DNA of 64,000 nt. Source: Anthoceros angustus. Lineage: Eukaryota; Streptophyta; Anthocerotopsida; Anthocerotales; Anthocerotaceae. The stretch is taken from assembly GCA_010909165.1 (NCBI GenBank), contig MU008158.1, forward strand, positions 1,451,478 to 1,515,477, read 5' to 3'. Position numbers and translations under genes: made by a program. The notes below the pieces were generated by a model that was not told the DNA's origin, searched no databases, and saw only the letters and a list, made by a program, of their open reading frames with translations. This document shows positions 21,411 to 31,039 of this stretch, piece after piece; positions within the stretch are counted from its first letter, which is position 1, and each line of letters begins with the position of its first letter.

Positions 21411-22140
21411 CTCTGAGCAAGCTTGACAAACATGCTCTTTGAGCTATTTCCAAGCTGCCGCACTTTGCATATGCTGCAAACATGACATTGCACGTCACCA
21501 GGTTTTTTTTACCAAGACCGTCAAACACTCTGTGAGCCTGTTCCAAGCTACCACACTTTGCATAGATGTCTACCAAGCTACAGCCTAAAAGAACATCTAC
21601 CTGAAGTCGTGGTTCTCTAACCTGAACAAGCCGCTGTTTCCCCCCTCCAAAGTTGCGGTGCCCACACTTGCGCATGCCTGCAGAAGAGACACAAATGTCA
21701 CAGAATCGGGTACCGCGATGCCGTCTTTTTCCACAGCACATTTTGCATTCAAGTTCACCAATTGCAAACTGTTGGCTGTAAACACATCAGCTTCATGTCC
21801 TCGTTCTCTAATCTATCCATGAACCTGCTTGCCCTTCTCCAAAGCAGGGGCTCCCACACTGGCACAAGCCTCAAGAGGCACAAAAACGCCACTGAATCAG
21901 GTGAAGCCAGGCCTCCTTTTTGCAAAGCACACTATACAGCCGAAGGGGTTGCTGCCCTATGCCCTGCTAAAAACACCCTGCTATCAAAGCATTTCACGAC
22001 ACCACATCCTTTTGACTAAGACTGTGAAACACTCGCTCAGCGTCTTCCAAGCCACCACACACCGTGCATACACGTCCCAAGCAAATTCCACACAAGCCAA
22101 TGAGGCTCAGCGCCACTGGCCAACACATCAGCATGCACCT
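21411..22140 (-). pseudogene. PPR protein pseudogene, unit A
   Basis: Several frames on the minus strand together read a chain of PPR motifs: PDSVTFVSLLQACASVGT, then DVLLGCSLVDIYAKCGSLEQ, AHRVFDGLGKKNLVTCNVM and FAAYAKCGSLEIAQ. These are typical of plant PLS-class PPR proteins, which bind single-stranded organellar RNA. At least three frame changes and stops interrupt the reading, and the chain runs straight into a copied Root cap 3' end. Upstream it meets a copia remnant (22215-22870). It is a relic shared with unit B. Confidence 0.8.
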
Positions 22141-22149
22141 GCTGCCCAG

Positions 22150-22870
22150 TTTGCAAAAGTCCCTCCTATAAGATTAGAGGCGATGGCTAGGATGCAAGAG
22201 ATGTGAGAAGTGGATGACAAGCAATTAGGATTATGTTCAAGGGGCCTAAATATCCCCATATCAAGGGGTGTGACCCTTGGGCTTTGTCCCCTAAGTATCT
22301 GGCTGACATTGTAATTCCGATACTCCCCTAATTCCCATACTCCCCCTCATACTAGATACCTGGTTTAACTATCTTGACCATGCCCGCCTAACAAAGCAAC
22401 GCATATCATGTGCTTGTCTCTTGGTAGACTCTTGGTCAAGATATCAGCTCCTATAACTTCCGTAGGGCAATATTCCAGTCGTATCTCCCTTGGGCACTTT
22501 TCTCACAGTGATACTGAAGATTTATGTGTTTGGACTGTGAGCTATACTTGGGGTTACCGGCTAGGGCGAGAGCAAACTGGTTATCTATCTTGATGATGAT
22601 GGGCTTCTGCTGCTTCATACTAAGTTCATCTAGGAGCATAATGCAATCCACTACTCGCTTCATGGCGAGTGTAGCTGCCATCTACGTACTCAGACTCAGT
22701 GGAAGAGAGTGCAATGGCTGTCTGCCGCTTGGATCCTAATTAATAACGGCGTCACATAACATCAAGGCAAATCCTGATGTGGATTTCCTGGAGTCCACAC
22801 CTCCCCCAAATTACGGTCGGTGTAGGCTGAAAGTTGAGGAAAGGAGGGAGCAGAATTTGAGGTGCTTTGT
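22150..22870 (-). mobile_element. Copia 3' remnant (RNase H end and LTR-like tail), unit A
   Basis: The minus strand reads KRQTAIALSSTESEY, IKIDNQFALALAGNPKYSSQ and SKHINLQYHCE, conserved parts of copia RNase H. A LTKSLPR-like tail follows, and then G-rich purine tracts near 22330-22350. The stretch down to about 22150 may be the decayed LTR. The rest of the element is missing. A homologous remnant next to the displaced half of unit B (33360-33745) shows that this insertion is older than the duplication. Confidence 0.75.
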
Positions 22871-23336
22871 GGAAGCGTTTGATCAAAGTTTAGTGCTTTA
22901 CTAATTGATACAATTAATTACAAAAGGTGGGCTTTTATAACCTGTGTATGAAGAGTTGTACCTCTTTAGTACAAGATACCAAAGGGCATAACCACGTTGG
23001 GTTAAGCTAAGCTAACCATAACCAACGTGGTCTGTACTTCTAACTCTCCCTCTCAAACTAGTTGGATTATCTAAATCAAAGAACTAATACTGGCGTATTG
23101 TATAAGCACTATGGTCTTCAACTAAACTCAACTCACCGATCGTCACCGATGGCAAGTAAGATTGAAGCAAGTGGTCTACAATAGCTGTTAACTTCAAATA
23201 AGTTCTGAGATAAGATGCGCCTCACCAAATGTGTAACTGGTCCAGCTGCAAAAAGCTGCTACAATCAACTAATCCAAGCCAAAAAGCTGCTACAATCAAC
23301 TAATCCAAGCCCTGCTGTACGCAGCAGCCAATAAAG
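22871..23336. other. Intergenic DNA between units A and B
   Basis: No gene was recognised. A short direct repeat (ctgctacaatcaactaatcc) occurs twice at about 23257 and 23288, just downstream of secreted protein copy B. Confidence 0.5.
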
Positions 23337-23972
23337 CTATTCAACTGCAGCTATAGCGTTGACGGAAACGCCGAGGTCCACAAAGGTCCAGTCTCCCGGG
23401 ATGTAGCCCTCCTGCTGGAAGAGCAGATAGTTGAGCTCGTACACGGGCTGAGACAATAAGCTAACGGACTGGTACAAAAGCCAAGCGGCCACAGGCCATC
23501 CACCTACGTCTTGAACAGCGAAGTCGCCGTCGTAGACGAGCGCTACTCCCGTCAACGTGTGTCTGACCGCAAAACCGTTGAGGTAACTGATTGAAGGAAG
23601 AGAAATGCCATTCACTGACTCCCACACGGTATGACTGCGCAAGTTGGGGTCTGACGTCTTATTCACGGTCACACCGTCCGTGTACAGATAGAGTCCACCT
23701 GCGTTCAACGTGAGCTGGAATTTGGTTCCTACCGGCACTCTCACGGGGAGGTAAACAGCACCATCGAGCTGGGTGCTGGTCTCAGTCGCGAGATTGGCAG
23801 CAGCAGCATGGTGGCCATGGCCGGTCACGGCATCCTTATCCAGGTGGCGTCTATCGAGCTGGGTAGAGGCCACCCACAGTGCCACTGCCGACAGGAGCAC
23901 AATGAAACACTCGGCACTCGACTGGACAAGGGATATCGGCAGACGGACTCGTGACTTGAAGCGGAATGCCAC
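23337..23972 (-). CDS. Small secreted protein, copy B (unknown family)
   Basis: Paralogue of copy A, with the same cysteine-poor mature part: NLATETSTQLDGAVYLP, KFQLTLNAGGLYLYTDG, VAAWLLYQSVSLLSQPVYEL and GYIPGDWTFVDLG. It is one-sidedly changed at the front. About 27 bases that hold the start codon and first signal-peptide residues of copy A are missing. The frame now opens at an upstream ATG (23972) and gives MAFRFKSRVRLPISLVQSSA before the hydrophobic stretch CFIVLLSAVALWVAS. That still looks like a signal peptide with an unusually long basic start. The gene may remain secreted, or it may be drifting. Its promoter is shared with copy A. Confidence 0.75.
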   Translation of the reverse strand: MAFRFKSRVRLPISLVQSSAECFIVLLSAVALWVASTQLDRRHLDKDAVTGHGHHAAAANLATETSTQLDGAVYLPVRVPVGTKFQLTLNAGGLYLYTDGVTVNKTSDPNLRSHTVWESVNGISLPSISYLNGFAVRHTLTGVALVYDGDFAVQDVGGWPVAAWLLYQSVSLLSQPVYELNYLLFQQEGYIPGDWTFVDLGVSVNAIAAVE

Positions 23973-23996
23973 ACGACAGTGATCGGTCTTCGTCGG

Positions 23997-24004
23997 CTTA
24001 TATG
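23997..24004 (-). promoter_or_regulatory. TATA box of secreted protein copy B
   Basis: The minus strand reads CATATAAG in the same context as the box of copy A, about 30 bp upstream of the predicted ATG. Confidence 0.6.
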
Positions 24005-24539
24005 CACCAACATGAAGACTAGAGCATGAACCCGTACAACGCGACCAAGTCGATGTTGTGATCGCAATTCCAAGAGCAAATGTTTGTTGGGCACGTGGAA
24101 GTGGCCGTAGGATTTGAGCATCACCTTTTTGTACGGGGTTTTGTCACGGCGGCTGCATTATTTGAAGGCTGGTACGATCGATAGCCCAGTACCGCGCGGA
24201 TGCAGGTACCCAACTGGAAAGCAGGAGGGGACTGCAGACCAGCAGTAGTTTTTTTCTTTCCAGACTGTGAATTGCCTGCTACCACATGTACGGAGTGTGT
24301 TCAAAAAGGATGAGGAGTAGGAGTTCCTTTCCGTACTCACTAGGATAGAGAGCCCGAAGAGACAGACTGAATGCAGCATAGGCCTATGGAGGCACAGCCA
24401 AGTGTCGTGGGGTGGGGCAAAACCCACATGAACATGAGGTGCAGGATGTGTAAACTCTGCGCACTATAGCCTGCTATGTTGTGAGGGACGGTGAACTAGA
24501 AGGTGTGGACACGCCGAGAAACTTGTAACATGTGGCGTA

Positions 24540-25050
24540 TCAAGTCTTCAGATTACGTATCTACTCTGTATGACTCACCTTTGGTGGTCAGTGGTCACCA
24601 AGAACCTCCGGCTGTAGCCCCAAACAGCGAGAGACACCAGTATTCGACATTTGCATCCAGTGCACCGCAGTGCTCATCTAGAAGGTCATTGATGCGCATG
24701 TTCACAAGCGAGGATGTAATATACAGGAAAACATAGCTAACACAGGAAGCCAGCCTGGCGTCTGGGATAAATGCGCGCCTTATTAGTGCCTCCACTGTAC
24801 AATCCGAAAGGCACATTCACAACAGCTACTCAGTCGCACTCCCTATTACCTCCACAGAGTCACATGTTATGCTACAATTGAATCAATCAAAGCCCCCTGC
24901 TGTGCAAAAATGTTACCTGACCTACAAAATGCAACACAAACAGCAAAGCGTGTATCTTTTCAAATCCCTGGCAGCGCAGCAGCTGGCTTTCCTGCATCAA
25001 AAAACCTCCACGTGGCCCCTAAATACTTACGGACGTAACCGGAGGAGTTC
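24540..25050 (-). pseudogene. Copied 3' end of a Root cap family gene, unit B
   Basis: Homologous to 20930-21410 and to 12971-13480. Here the match to the Root cap locus extends a little farther: TGACCACCAAAGGTG is shared with 13435-13450. The minus-strand donor GTAAGT and acceptor TTGTAG words are again present. Confidence 0.75.
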
Positions 25051-25703
25051 TCTCTGAGCAACCTTGACAAACATGTTCTTTGAGCTATTTCCAAGCTGCC
25101 GCACTTTGCATATGCTGGAATCATGGCATTGCACATCACCAGGTTTTTTTACCAGGACCGTCAGACACTCTGCGAGCCTCTTCCAAGCTACCACACTTTG
25201 CATAGATGTCTACCAAGCTACAGCCTAAAACAACATCTACCTGAAGTCGTGGTTCTCTAACCTGAACAACCAGCTGTTTCCCCTCTCCAAAGTTGCGGTG
25301 CTCACACTTGCGCATGCCTGCAGAAGAGACACAAATGTCACGGAATCGGGTACAGCGATGCCGTCTTTTTCCACAGCACATTTTGCATTCAAGTTCACCA
25401 ATTGCAAACTGTCGGCTATAAACACATCAGCTTCATGTCCTTGTTCTCTAATCTATCCATGAACCTGCTTGCCCTTCTCCAAAGCAGGGGCTCCCACACT
25501 GGCACAAGCCTCAGGAGGCACAAAAACGCCACTGAATCGGGTGAAGCCAGGCCTCCTTCTTGCAAAGCACACTGTACTGCCGAAGGAATTGCTGCCCTAT
25601 GCCCTGCTAAAAATTCCCTGCTATCAAAGCATTCCACGTCACCACATCCTTTTGACTTTAGACTGTGTGAAACACACTCTCAGCGTCTTCCAAGCCACCA
25701 CAC
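25051..25703 (-). pseudogene. PPR protein pseudogene, unit B, cut by a copia insertion
   Basis: The same PPR chain as in unit A (PDSVTFVSLLQACASVST, LGCSLVDIYAKCGSLEEARR), also frameshifted. At 25703 it stops at CACAC, where the LTR of the second copia element begins. The missing upstream part of this pseudogene is found at 33745-33861 in inverted orientation. Confidence 0.8.
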
Positions 25704-25897
25704 TGTTAGAATTAATACCACACTAGCCCTTAGGGCACGGTTCGTAATTATCATTAAGTAAGCTTAAGTATCTAGTGAACGAACACGATGACGGTTACAA
25801 GCACAATGCTTCGGCATATCCTCAATGTAATGAGCACAGTGCTTACAGATGCAATTCTAATCCATCTACAATTATCTAAATCCTAGGAATGGTAACA
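25704..25897 (+). repeat. 5' LTR of the second copia element
   Basis: Starts TGTTAGAATTAATACCAC and ends GGTAACA, with the primer-binding site directly after. It is preceded by CACAC (25699-25703), which is the target-site duplication. It matches the 213-bp LTR at 33862-34074 (minus strand) with several indels. Confidence 0.9.
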
Positions 25898-25909
25898 TAG
25901 TATCAGAGC
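25898..25909 (+). other. Primer-binding site of the second copia element
   Basis: TAGTATCAGAGC follows the LTR directly and differs from the standard TGGTATCAGAGC at one base. Confidence 0.85.
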
Positions 25910-26530
25910 ACGGACATTCTTATGCCTAGCCAACGGCGTAGTGAGCACCTCCAACGGCGCGCCGCTAGGCAAGCAGATCTGCAAGAGTGGCAAAGAAACA
26001 ATCGTGAGAATTCATACCTCAAGGAGGCAGGAGAAAACTTGTGGGTTTATGCATGGATTCGAACCTGTTCCGTGCTCCTGATCATAGGAGAAGAACTCTC
26101 ACTGCGTCGGTTCTCCGGTCCACAAGAATATGGCTGGGCGTATGTAGATTTCTCCTTCCTGTTTGTAGAACAGACACCAAACCCACAATGATAAGGCAAT
26201 TTACCACTACGGTTGATGTTCACACACCACTCAACCCAGCACAAATAAGAGAAACATTAATCACCAGCTCAAAACCTATGTAGACAGCATAGCCTTCTAA
26301 TGGTGCCCAGCTCTGCAGATAACCTGTACATCCTCCCTTCACAATCAGAATTTGAGGAATTCCAAAATAAGATAATTCAGAATTTACAAGACCTAGAAGC
26401 ACATATAGAATCTAACTCTAACACCTGCAGAAACTACAAAATTGTAGTTACTCTCCAAATACACACAAATTGCCTCCTTAGGAGCACAATTCTTAGCCTT
26501 TAAACAGTCTACCAATAAAAACACATTACA

Positions 26531-27240
26531 ATGTCCACCTCTCACCTCCTGGAGTCCAAAGAAGATAAGTTCGATGGACAGCAACATAACTTCCCTGTCT
26601 AGAAATTTCGTATTACAAATATACTCAAAGAATTTGAACGTTTCCTTTCTTCATGCTTTGCATGAGGACGTTTCGCGCTTGCTGATTTTTGTCCTCCCAC
26701 TCATCTCTTTCTTCCTGTGTTCTATTGGTAGGGAGTGGGATGGGGATTGCTAGGGTTCCAACCCCTCCGACGTAGCCCTGCCGGCGATATCATGCACACA
26801 ATTCATACCATTAAAAGTTACCTTGGATTGCGAATGGCAGAGGGCGATCACGTACATCACCATGCCATGGTCTTCTGTAGCTGGACAGTCAAATTCCAAG
26901 TTTTAGGATTTAATATTTCAGAAGAACTTCTCGCAGCAATCCTGCTATCTACACTACCCGAATCATGGATCAGCGTAGTTCAAAGCCTCCAAGGCATCCA
27001 ACCATTAACAGTCAATACACTGCTCAGCACAATGCTTACCGTGAAAGGACAACGAAAAGTATTTGCCCACAGCGGCAGCAGAGAAGCCTCCTCCAGCGCC
27101 TTCTTCACGGGCAGAGGCAAACATAGAGGCAGGGGAAGAGGCATCTTTAGAGGCAACTCTAGAGGGAGTTTTAGAGGCCGAGGCGATTCCTTCCCTAGCC
27201 ATGGAAGAGGTACATATAACCCCTCATGCTGAAGATCCTC
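26531..27240 (+). pseudogene. Copia gag of the second element, interrupted
   Basis: The start (MSTSHLLESKEDKFDGQQHN) at 26531 is soon stopped, and an unrelated stretch occupies about 26648-26795. Gag resumes with YLGLRMAEGDHVHHHAMVF, then LLSTLPESWISVVQSLQG, the C-terminal half of the copia capsid domain, and an Arg/Gly-rich tail (GRGKHRGRGRGIFRG). No CCHC knuckle follows. Instead the sequence passes into the reverse-transcriptase linker. It is not functional. Confidence 0.82.
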
Positions 27241-28032
27241 TTCTCAAGGACATTATTATTAAGGACACCACACAACTAGATGATCCCGTTGACACAAGAG
27301 GCAGGCGTTCTCAAAGACATAATGCAGGTAAAATAAATAGATATTCCCCTACTAATTGGCGGGACCCTAAAAACACTCTAGCTTATTGTCTTAATGCAGC
27401 AATAGACCAACTCGTCCCCGCTAGCTATCAAGAAGCCATTACTTGCGCACAAAAGGAACATTGGAAACAAGCAATCATGTCAGAGTTAGAATCCCTATAA
27501 GCTAATAAGACTTGGACCTTAACTAGCCTACCTAAGGATAGAAAATTAGTGGGTTCTAAGTGGACTTTTAAGATTAAGTTAAATGCCGACGGTAGCATAG
27601 AAAGATACAAAGCTAGACTAGTGGCAAAGGGATATTCTCAAAAGTACGGTTTTGACTATGATGAAACTTTTAGTCCCGTACTTAAGATATCCTCACTTAG
27701 GATTCTCTTAGCCTTAGTATCTCACCACGACTATGAGTTATTGCAACTTGACATGAAGACAGCTTTTCTATACGGAGACTTGGACCACACAATCTACATG
27801 GAGATTCCCGAGGGAATAAATGTCAAGGACAGGGCAAAGTACAATGCTTGCCTATTACTAAAGTCCTTATATGGACTTAAGCAGAGTGCTATGAAATGGT
27901 ACTTTAAGCTAGATGTTAGTCTTAAGGAACTAGGTTTCACTAAGCTAAACTCTGATAGTAACATTTATATCAAAAGATCAGGTGCTCACTTTATTGTCTT
28001 AGGAGTATATGTAGACGTCATAGTCCTTGCAG
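27240..28032 (+). pseudogene. Copia reverse transcriptase of the second element, N-terminal two thirds
   Basis: The upstream linker reads HWKQAIMSELESL and is followed by a stop at 27498-27500. The frame from 27549 is then open: VGSKWTFKIKLNADGSIERY, YDETFSPVLK, LDMKTAFLYGDLD, LLKSLYGLKQSAMKWY. The catalytic box at 28008-28019 reads YVDV, not YVDD, so the second metal-binding Asp is lost. At about 28032 the reading runs into foreign DNA. The continuation lies at 29046. Confidence 0.9.
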
Positions 28033-29045
28033 CCGCTATATACCGAGTTTTGCCACCCAACTGCGGACAAGAATGCTCGTCAAAGGCGGGCGTCCGACAT
28101 CTCGATCACCTTGTGATGGCGAGACCTTTATTCTTTCATATGGATTTGCCGACAGAGAGCACGCTTTATGTGAGAACCCAAGAGCTCATAAAGACCAAGC
28201 TATTTGAACTCCACCATATGCAAAGTGCGGACGCTGGGAATAACGACAAGGGCCCAGCCCACCACCTTGAGGTGCAAGGAGAAACGTTTCAGAATGATGT
28301 CATGGTCAATGATATTAAAACCCAAGACCATGTTCGAGTTGAGGATGATCCGCGAGTCCATGTCGGCCAAAGCATTAGTTCTGGACCAATTGCAAGACGG
28401 ACACCGGATGAGGTATTGGAGATCCTAACCCAGCCGGGGTTTTCGAAGGCATGTTTGAAGAGAGCCCCCAACCAGGCGTCCGACGGACTAGACGGAAAAA
28501 ACGGGCAGCGTAACGGTCAGTTTGTCCTCTATAATTGCGAACCCTAAGGGTAGATGGTAGAGATGATCTTGCGATAAACCAGCAAGTGAGGAGCACCTAT
28601 ATTTGAAAAATAGCGGTTTTGCATTGCACTTGATTTGCAAACTTCATTTGTCCAAGAATTTCATATGTTAATCATTCTCACGGGCCAATATATAATTCTC
28701 CGCATGAGGCGTGAGTGCGCACACTTTGTGCGCTCATATCCTGGAGGCAAGCCGCCGAGCAAACCCCACGCTTTTGGATGACATGGAGACATGCTGAAAA
28801 ACCTATCAAAGCAGATATTTCATTGCATATACACCTTCTTAAATGGATCATTTACGTGTGCATGGAGATATTCTAGCGGTCAAAGCATGCGAGAACGGGG
28901 CACCACAGAATTGATCGCTCTATTCCAAGTAAAGTACATGCTAAAACCAGGAAAACATCCCGCTGGCGTTGCCTAAGAAAAGACGGGATTTTAGCCAAAA
29001 CCCCTTATTACCAGAGAAACCCCTTTCTACCCAGACGCTGTTTTA
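28033..29045 (+). mobile_element. 1-kb insertion of unknown type inside the copia polymerase
   Basis: The polymerase reading stops after VIVLA near 28032 and resumes as SNTKAILEETRSMLAKLF at 29046, so about 1.0 kb is foreign. Part of the insert is open (to 28547) and contains a basic stretch, GQSISSGPIARRTPDE, that faintly recalls the C-terminal end of Ty3/gypsy polyproteins. I see no terminal repeats, tRNA primer site or target-site duplication, so its nature is open. Confidence 0.6.
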
Positions 29046-29473
29046 TGTCTAATACTAAGGCCATATTAGAAGAGACCAGATCTATGCTAGCTAAGCTTTT
29101 CTCTACGACTACTTGTAGAGAGCTTTCTTTCTGTTTAGGCATCCAGGTTCTAAGAGATAGAAAGGCCCGAAGCATTCTTATTCATCAATCTAAGTATATT
29201 CAAGAGATTCTAACAAGTTCTAAGATGTTAGAGGCTAAACCTATCTCTACACCCATGGAAATGAACCTTAAGCTTAGCAAGGAAGCAGATCAACATGATG
29301 ACACTTCAGACACTACTCCTCCTCCTTACTCTTCAGCCGTAGGTAGTCTTATGTACCTCATAGTTTGTACTAGACCAGACCTATCCTATTCAGTGGGAGC
29401 CCTGTCACAGTTCCTATCAGCTCCTACTCAAGCTCATTGGAAGGCAGTTAAGAGGATATTTAGATACCTAAAA
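29046..29473 (+). pseudogene. Copia polymerase C-terminal end and start of RNase H, second element
   Basis: The reading shows LSFCLGIQVLRDRKARSILI, QSKYIQEIL, STPMEMNLKLSKEAD, SSAVGSLMYLIVCTRPDLSY and HWKAVKRIFRYLK, all conserved in copia pol. It breaks off right after RYLK at about 29473, where CACTA-related sequence begins. The remaining RNase H is missing. Confidence 0.9.
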
Positions 29474-29760
29474 CTTGGGCAGTGCGGACCATTGAAGCAG
29501 GTGAGGAGTTGTTTGTTGAGTACAATTGGTTTGACCCAAATTATGCGATAGCGAGAATAAAGGCTGCAGAGCGTGAGTATGCACATACTAAAGAGTATGT
29601 GCAAAGAGAGTGGAAGAAGATGAAGGCAAAGTTAATGCATGAAGACAGGAGTGCGGATGCGGAGGAGTATGTAGATCTTGTAGAATATGCAAAAGGGAAT
29701 GGGAAAAGATGAAGGCAAAGTTGATGAAAGAGGATGTAGATTTAGAGTAGTATTTGCATG
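29474..29760 (+). pseudogene. SET-like segment at the front of CACTA copy 1
   Basis: The frame reads VRTIEAGEELFVEYNWFDPN, then a charged helix with KEYVQREWKKMKAKLMHED. I.AGEELF.EY is the usual end of SET histone-methyltransferase domains (E(z)/CLF style: the last strand and the post-SET side). The Asn-His-Ser-Cys core that should precede it is not here, because the segment begins at the junction with copia. CACTA copy 2 has the same segment at 57370-57540, followed by the same REWKKLKAKLMHED-like helix. It is therefore part of this CACTA lineage, perhaps captured from a host gene. The assignment to SET is tentative. Confidence 0.4.
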
Positions 29761-29939
29761 ACACGTGCTGAATGATATGAATATTAGTTTTTCCTTACTG
29801 TGTTTGAAGTTTGAACATAGTTTATCTAGGTGATTGATATCCTTTAGAGATCATGGTCAAGCTAGCCTATAATAAAGTATTATATATTTTATTTTAATAA
29901 CATGTTATGTATGTTTCCTCAAAAATTCTAGGTTGAAGG

Positions 29940-30830
29940 GGAAAAAAATCATGGTGAATCCATGCATGAGGAAGAAAACGAATACATTCACCCTCATGAA
30001 CAAGTGGCTATAGAGATGGTGGAGGCACTTGGTGGAGTAGCTGGTATTGCCGACATGACTGAGGAAGAGGTAAATTCTTTGCCTAAGGAATTGAAGAGAA
30101 TGCATACAGCTGCAACCACATCTTTATGGACCGGAGCCAAAACAAATTTGTCATTTACCTTATTATTGCTTAACGTCGGAGGAGGCATTGTTGGTCGGAT
30201 GCATCTGTGAATACTATGTTGGAATTAATAGGGAGCTTAGGACTCCCCGCTGACAACAAGTTGCCCAAGAATAGAGTTGAGATAAGAAAACTATTGAAGG
30301 GATTTGGCCTGTCTTATAAATCTATACATGCTTGTCCAAATGACTGTCTATTATTTCATGGCGAGCTACGCTCGCTAATGTCTGCAAGTGTGGGGCAAAT
30401 AGATGAACGGATACAAAGGGCAAAAAATACCGAAGGTGTTGCGTTATTTCCCATTAATTCCTAGGTTGAAGCAAATGTTTAGGTGCAAGAAGCTAGCTAG
30501 TATGATGTCTTGGCATGCAACATTTAAGTCTAGTGATGGGATCATGCAAATACCATCACAAACCAAGCGTGAATACCAAACATTTCCGAGTTTGCTATGG
30601 AGAGCGCAATATTCGATTTGGGCTTACTCGATGGGATTAACCTGCTTTGGACACCGAGTTCTCAATATTTCATTTGGCCAGTGCTACTTGTCAATTATAA
30701 CTTGCCTCCATGGATGTCCATACACAATGGACATATATTATTATCAATGATTATTCCTGGTCCGAAGCAAATGAAAAATGCAGACATTTATTTCCGACCG
30801 CTTATTGAAGAGTTGAAGACCTAAACCCAA
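29940..30830 (+). pseudogene. CACTA TNP2-type transposase, copy 1
   Basis: Landmarks occur in order over several frames: LGLPADNKLPKNRVEIRKLL, YKSIHACPNDCLLFHGE, FPLIPRLKQMFRCKKLASMM, then LLDGINLLWTPSSQYFIWPV and NYNLPPWMSIHNGHILLSMI, and IPGPKQMKNADIYFRPLIEE. These define the TNP2 family (Transposase_21). This enzyme binds the ends of CACTA elements and cuts and pastes them. The Cys pair normally after the CPNDC block is damaged, and at least three frame changes occur, so no full protein can be made. Confidence 0.9.
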
Positions 30831-30831
30831 G

Positions 30832-30905
30832 CTAAACCCTACCCTTGGGCCCCAACCTAAACCCAAGCCCAAGGGTAGGGCTAGGGCTAGGGCCAGGGCC
30901 ATGGG
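30832..30905. repeat. AAACCC / AGGGCT short-period repeat inside CACTA copy 1
   Basis: The sequence runs cctaaacccaagctaaaccc and later agggctagggctagggcc, short units that resemble plant telomere repeats (CCCTAAA) without being a true array. They fill the place where copy 2 still has the LDxMHI-K-N-type block. Confidence 0.7.
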
Positions 30906-31039
30906 CCATGGCAGTGCCAAGCCCCAAGCCAAGTATGGGCCTAGGCCTAGGCAATCAAGGAAAAGGAAGAGAGGACAAGATGATGCAGTTGATGAAGGAA
31001 ACGCTCGGGAACGTGTGCATATACTGGACTCCGCACCTT

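Larger units (their letters stand above)
25704..29473 (+). mobile_element. Second Ty1/copia element, 5' portion, internally deleted
   Basis: A 194-bp LTR (25704-25897) is followed by a slightly changed primer-binding site, a 620-bp leader, gag pieces, and then reverse transcriptase and the start of RNase H. The zinc knuckle, protease and integrase are absent: gag (ending near 27232) runs almost directly into the linker before reverse transcriptase. A separate 1-kb insertion splits the polymerase (28033-29045). The element breaks off at 29473 against CACTA sequence. Its 3' end is found inverted at 33862-34203. Confidence 0.88.

Noticed and set aside
30832-30905. Interstitial telomere
   Set aside because: The units are irregular and not a CCCTAAA array. 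They are better described as a short-period filler.
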